From Clostridiaceae bacterium (GTDB taxonomy: Bacteria; Bacillota; Clostridia; Oscillospirales; Acutalibacteraceae): a stretch of DNA of 64,000 nt. The notes beneath the pieces were generated by a model, which did no database searches, was not told the origin of the DNA, and worked only from the letters and a program-made list of their open reading frames with translations. The stretch covers positions 124,001 through 188,000 of the forward strand of contig JAEEWM010000017.1 in assembly GCA_016287385.1 (NCBI GenBank), written 5' to 3'. Every line of letters starts with the position of its first letter. The first letter of the stretch is position 1. Positions 62,261 through 64,000 of the stretch are shown here, one piece after another. The translations under genes were made by a program, and so were the position numbers.

Positions 62261-62586
62261 TAAACCTTACCTACAAGTTCTGTTGCCGTTTCGTAAGCCG
62301 GAAGCTCGGATTTCAGTATATTCACGCCTTTGGCTGTTGCTGTTTTTATGAGCTCATCATCAAGCGTGACGCCCTCGGCGAGTATTACACAGGCAACATC
62401 CGCTAAAGACGCAACCGCGATGACATTTACATTACTCATAATCGTTATCCAGGCGCTGTCGGCACGGGCTCTGCCCATAACCCAGCTCAGCAAATCACCG
62501 ATATACGCACCCGAAACCTGTCTATCGCCATCAGGCATACACAACACTTCAAAGCCGCATAATGACGCCAACTCAACGACCTTCAT
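62260..62586 (-). CDS. DRTGG-domain protein
   Basis: Start placed at the ATG at 62586 (MKVVELASLCGFEVLCMPDG), inside the end of the upstream gene; 108 residues. The single domain resembles DRTGG domains (GAYIGDLLSWVMGRA, ACVILAEGVTLDDELI, ANxxGVNIL-like AKGVNILKSELPAYE). DRTGG domains are thought to be ligand sensors associated with CBS/DHH proteins. Function in the hydrogenase module is not established. Confidence 0.8.
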   Translation of the reverse strand: MKVVELASLCGFEVLCMPDGDRQVSGAYIGDLLSWVMGRARADSAWITIMSNVNVIAVASLADVACVILAEGVTLDDELIKTATAKGVNILKSELPAYETATELVGKV

Positions 62587-63844
62587 CCTTAACACCTTCG
62601 ATATGCCCATCCTTTATTATCGGGCAGGCATCAATAGTCATCTTCCCTTTTACTATATCTTCCGCAAGCGCCCTGCAATTAGGTGCGCCGCAAGCGCCGC
62701 AGTCAATATTAGGCAGCTCTGATTTTATTCGCTGTATATCCGCCATCATACGCATAGACTCGGATATATTATGACTAAGCTGCGTTATCGGCGCATACTC
62801 CGGAAGATCGTTGAAAAGATATCCGTCCGGTATGTAATCATCTGACGCGGCGTTATTTCTTGAAACCGGAAGTCCCCGCCTTAAAGACCTGAGCCGCGCT
62901 TTCGCTATAAAAGGATTCTGAATTGTAAGCACTCCGCCTACGCATCCGCCCGGGCAGGCATTAAGCTCAATAAAATCAAGTTGAGAAATATTGCCGTTTT
63001 CGAGCTGATCGAGAACTCTTATAACATTCTCGATACCGTCCGCCGCAAGATATTTTTCGTTAAAAATCGCAGTCGCCTCTCCGCCGGAGCTTGCCCAGCT
63101 AAGACCGATTATGCCCGATTCGCAAAGATTCTCAGTATCGTTCGTGCGTTTCATCTCGTTAACGAGTTTAAAATAAACATCACTTATGGATACTACAACA
63201 TCGACTTCACTTTTATAATCAGCAAATCCGTTATTTACATAGCTTACCTTTGCCGGACACGGGGATATAAAGCAAACGCCGATATCCTCGCTTTTTAGCT
63301 CCGGGTGAGCTTTCATAGCGCGTTTTCTCGCAAGCCGTGCCGCAACCTCCATAGGGGGCAGCATGTGCAGAATATTACCGCTGAGCGAAGAAAATCTTAA
63401 CTGAATAAGTCTTATTATTACCGGACAGGCGGAAGAAATAACGGGCTTTCTAATACCCTCTGTTTTGAGATACATTCTCGTATACGCGGAAACCAGCTCC
63501 GCCGCCTTCGAAACTTCAAAAACATCGTCAAATCCGATTTTCAAAAGTCCGTTAAGCACATAATCAATATCATCGAGATTTTCAAACTGACCGTAAAGAG
63601 TAGGAGCAGGTAAAGCAATTTTATACTTGAACGCATCCATGGCATCAAGCTTTGAGCATACCGCTTTTTTAGCCTGATACGGACAATTCCTTATACACTC
63701 GCCGCAATCAATGCACCTTTTGCCCTCAATTACAGCGTGACCGTTTTTTATCCTTATCGCCTCGGTAGGACAATGCTTCAGGCAAGTGGTGCAACCTTTG
63801 CATTTTTCAACATCCAGTAAAACGGAATGTTTGTATTCGTTCAT
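62573..63844 (-). CDS. HydS-like [FeFe]-hydrogenase-domain iron-sulfur protein (probably sensory)
   Basis: The 423-residue protein has two N-terminal [4Fe-4S] motifs (CKGCTTCLKHCP, CIDCGECIRNCP), an H-cluster domain (about 75-340) and a C-terminal single-cluster domain (LPNIDCGACGAPNCRALAED, then GKMTIDACP). H-cluster motifs deviate from active enzymes: SSACPVI instead of TSCCPxW (proton-relay Cys replaced by Ala, ligand Cys kept), ISPCPAK instead of MPCxxK, and ELNACPGGCVGG. The Ala change matches sensory HydS proteins. With the DRTGG, PHP, HATPase and RsbT-like genes it probably senses H2 or redox state. Confidence 0.88.
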   Translation of the reverse strand: MNEYKHSVLLDVEKCKGCTTCLKHCPTEAIRIKNGHAVIEGKRCIDCGECIRNCPYQAKKAVCSKLDAMDAFKYKIALPAPTLYGQFENLDDIDYVLNGLLKIGFDDVFEVSKAAELVSAYTRMYLKTEGIRKPVISSACPVIIRLIQLRFSSLSGNILHMLPPMEVAARLARKRAMKAHPELKSEDIGVCFISPCPAKVSYVNNGFADYKSEVDVVVSISDVYFKLVNEMKRTNDTENLCESGIIGLSWASSGGEATAIFNEKYLAADGIENVIRVLDQLENGNISQLDFIELNACPGGCVGGVLTIQNPFIAKARLRSLRRGLPVSRNNAASDDYIPDGYLFNDLPEYAPITQLSHNISESMRMMADIQRIKSELPNIDCGACGAPNCRALAEDIVKGKMTIDACPIIKDGHIEGVKDEGR

Positions 63845-63870
63845 AATGTTACACCCTTTAACAATGAGTG

Positions 63871-64000
63871 TCAGGCTATGTTAATCTTCATTGTGACCGT
63901 AGTCCCCACCCCGACGGTAGAATCTATTTTCATATCATCGGTATAGCGCTTCATATTGGGCAAACCCATACCGGCACCGAAGCCGAGGGATCTTGTTGAA
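63871..64000 (-). CDS. RsbT-like anti-sigma/ATPase domain protein, N-terminus outside window
   Basis: Only the last 42 codons are present. They read GFGAGMGLPNMKRYTDDMK (the G2/lid region of serine-protein-kinase ATPases), then a C-terminal GVGTTVTMKINIA, typical of RsbT/anti-sigma regulatory factors. It ends 26 bases before the HydS-like gene and forms part of the same regulatory module. Confidence 0.8.
   Translation of the reverse strand, partial: STRSLGFGAGMGLPNMKRYTDDMKIDSTVGVGTTVTMKINIA

Noticed and set aside
1-64000. Prophage, insertion sequence or integrative element
   Set aside because: No integrase, transposase, phage structural or conjugation gene could be found; only the tRNA-Thr duplication hints at past insertion.

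Overview
The window looks like a chromosomal segment of an anaerobic, polysaccharide-degrading member of the Bacillota (class Clostridia, probably an Oscillospirales-type gut bacterium, possibly from a metagenome). The reasons are AGGAGG-type ribosome binding sites, a trimeric NAD(P)-linked [FeFe]-hydrogenase (HndBCD type), a type I dockerin on a secreted protein, SBP-dependent sugar import, c-di-GMP-I riboswitches and moderate G+C. Almost all genes are on the minus strand; the exceptions are three transcriptional regulators and one secreted protein. No phage, insertion sequence or CRISPR array is visible.

Positions 1-18,600 hold two carbohydrate loci. Each is headed by a divergent AraC-type regulator (13027 and 17818). 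The first runs GH2 glycosidase, MalG-type permease, substrate-binding lipoprotein, beta-helix lipoprotein and two tandem secreted multidomain paralogues, one ending in a dockerin. The second is a NagB-like isomerase, NagA and a DUF4091 protein. The word TTAGCACA recurs near both regulators. Positions 18,662-33,120 form a very long co-directional block divergent from a DeoR regulator (33308): SIS isomerase, YjbQ, YitT, metallo-beta-lactamase-fold protein, archaeal-type TIM-like protein, FGGY kinase, two MFS transporters, two FucI/AraA-fold proteins, FSA-type aldolase, M20 peptidase and GH3. It reads as a catabolic pathway for an unidentified sugar. A kinase tail between the two MFS genes shows that a [kinase-MFS] unit was duplicated and then partly deleted.

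Positions 34,133-53,640 are the most distinctive part: an apparent c-di-GMP-linked exopolysaccharide and matrix system. It has a GGDEF protein, a membrane HD-GYP-like protein, a processive GT2 synthase, a membrane-tethered HEAT-repeat protein, three related extracellular GH-like proteins joined by stop/start overlaps, and small accessory proteins. Beside it, two divergent c-di-GMP-I riboswitches, each with a consensus promoter and an intrinsic terminator, drive two secreted proteins that share a nearly identical C-terminal domain of about 200 residues.

Positions 53,755-56,900 contain a YjbR protein, a membrane polyferredoxin, two small proteins, a structured leader RNA, tRNA-Tyr and tRNA-Thr, and arrays of small palindromes attached to terminators. 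From 56,959 to the window end lies a hydrogenase locus: HndD, HndC and HndB, plus an upstream module with an HATPase protein, PHP phosphoesterase, DRTGG protein, a HydS-like (probably sensory) [FeFe]-hydrogenase-domain protein and the end of an RsbT-like ATPase.
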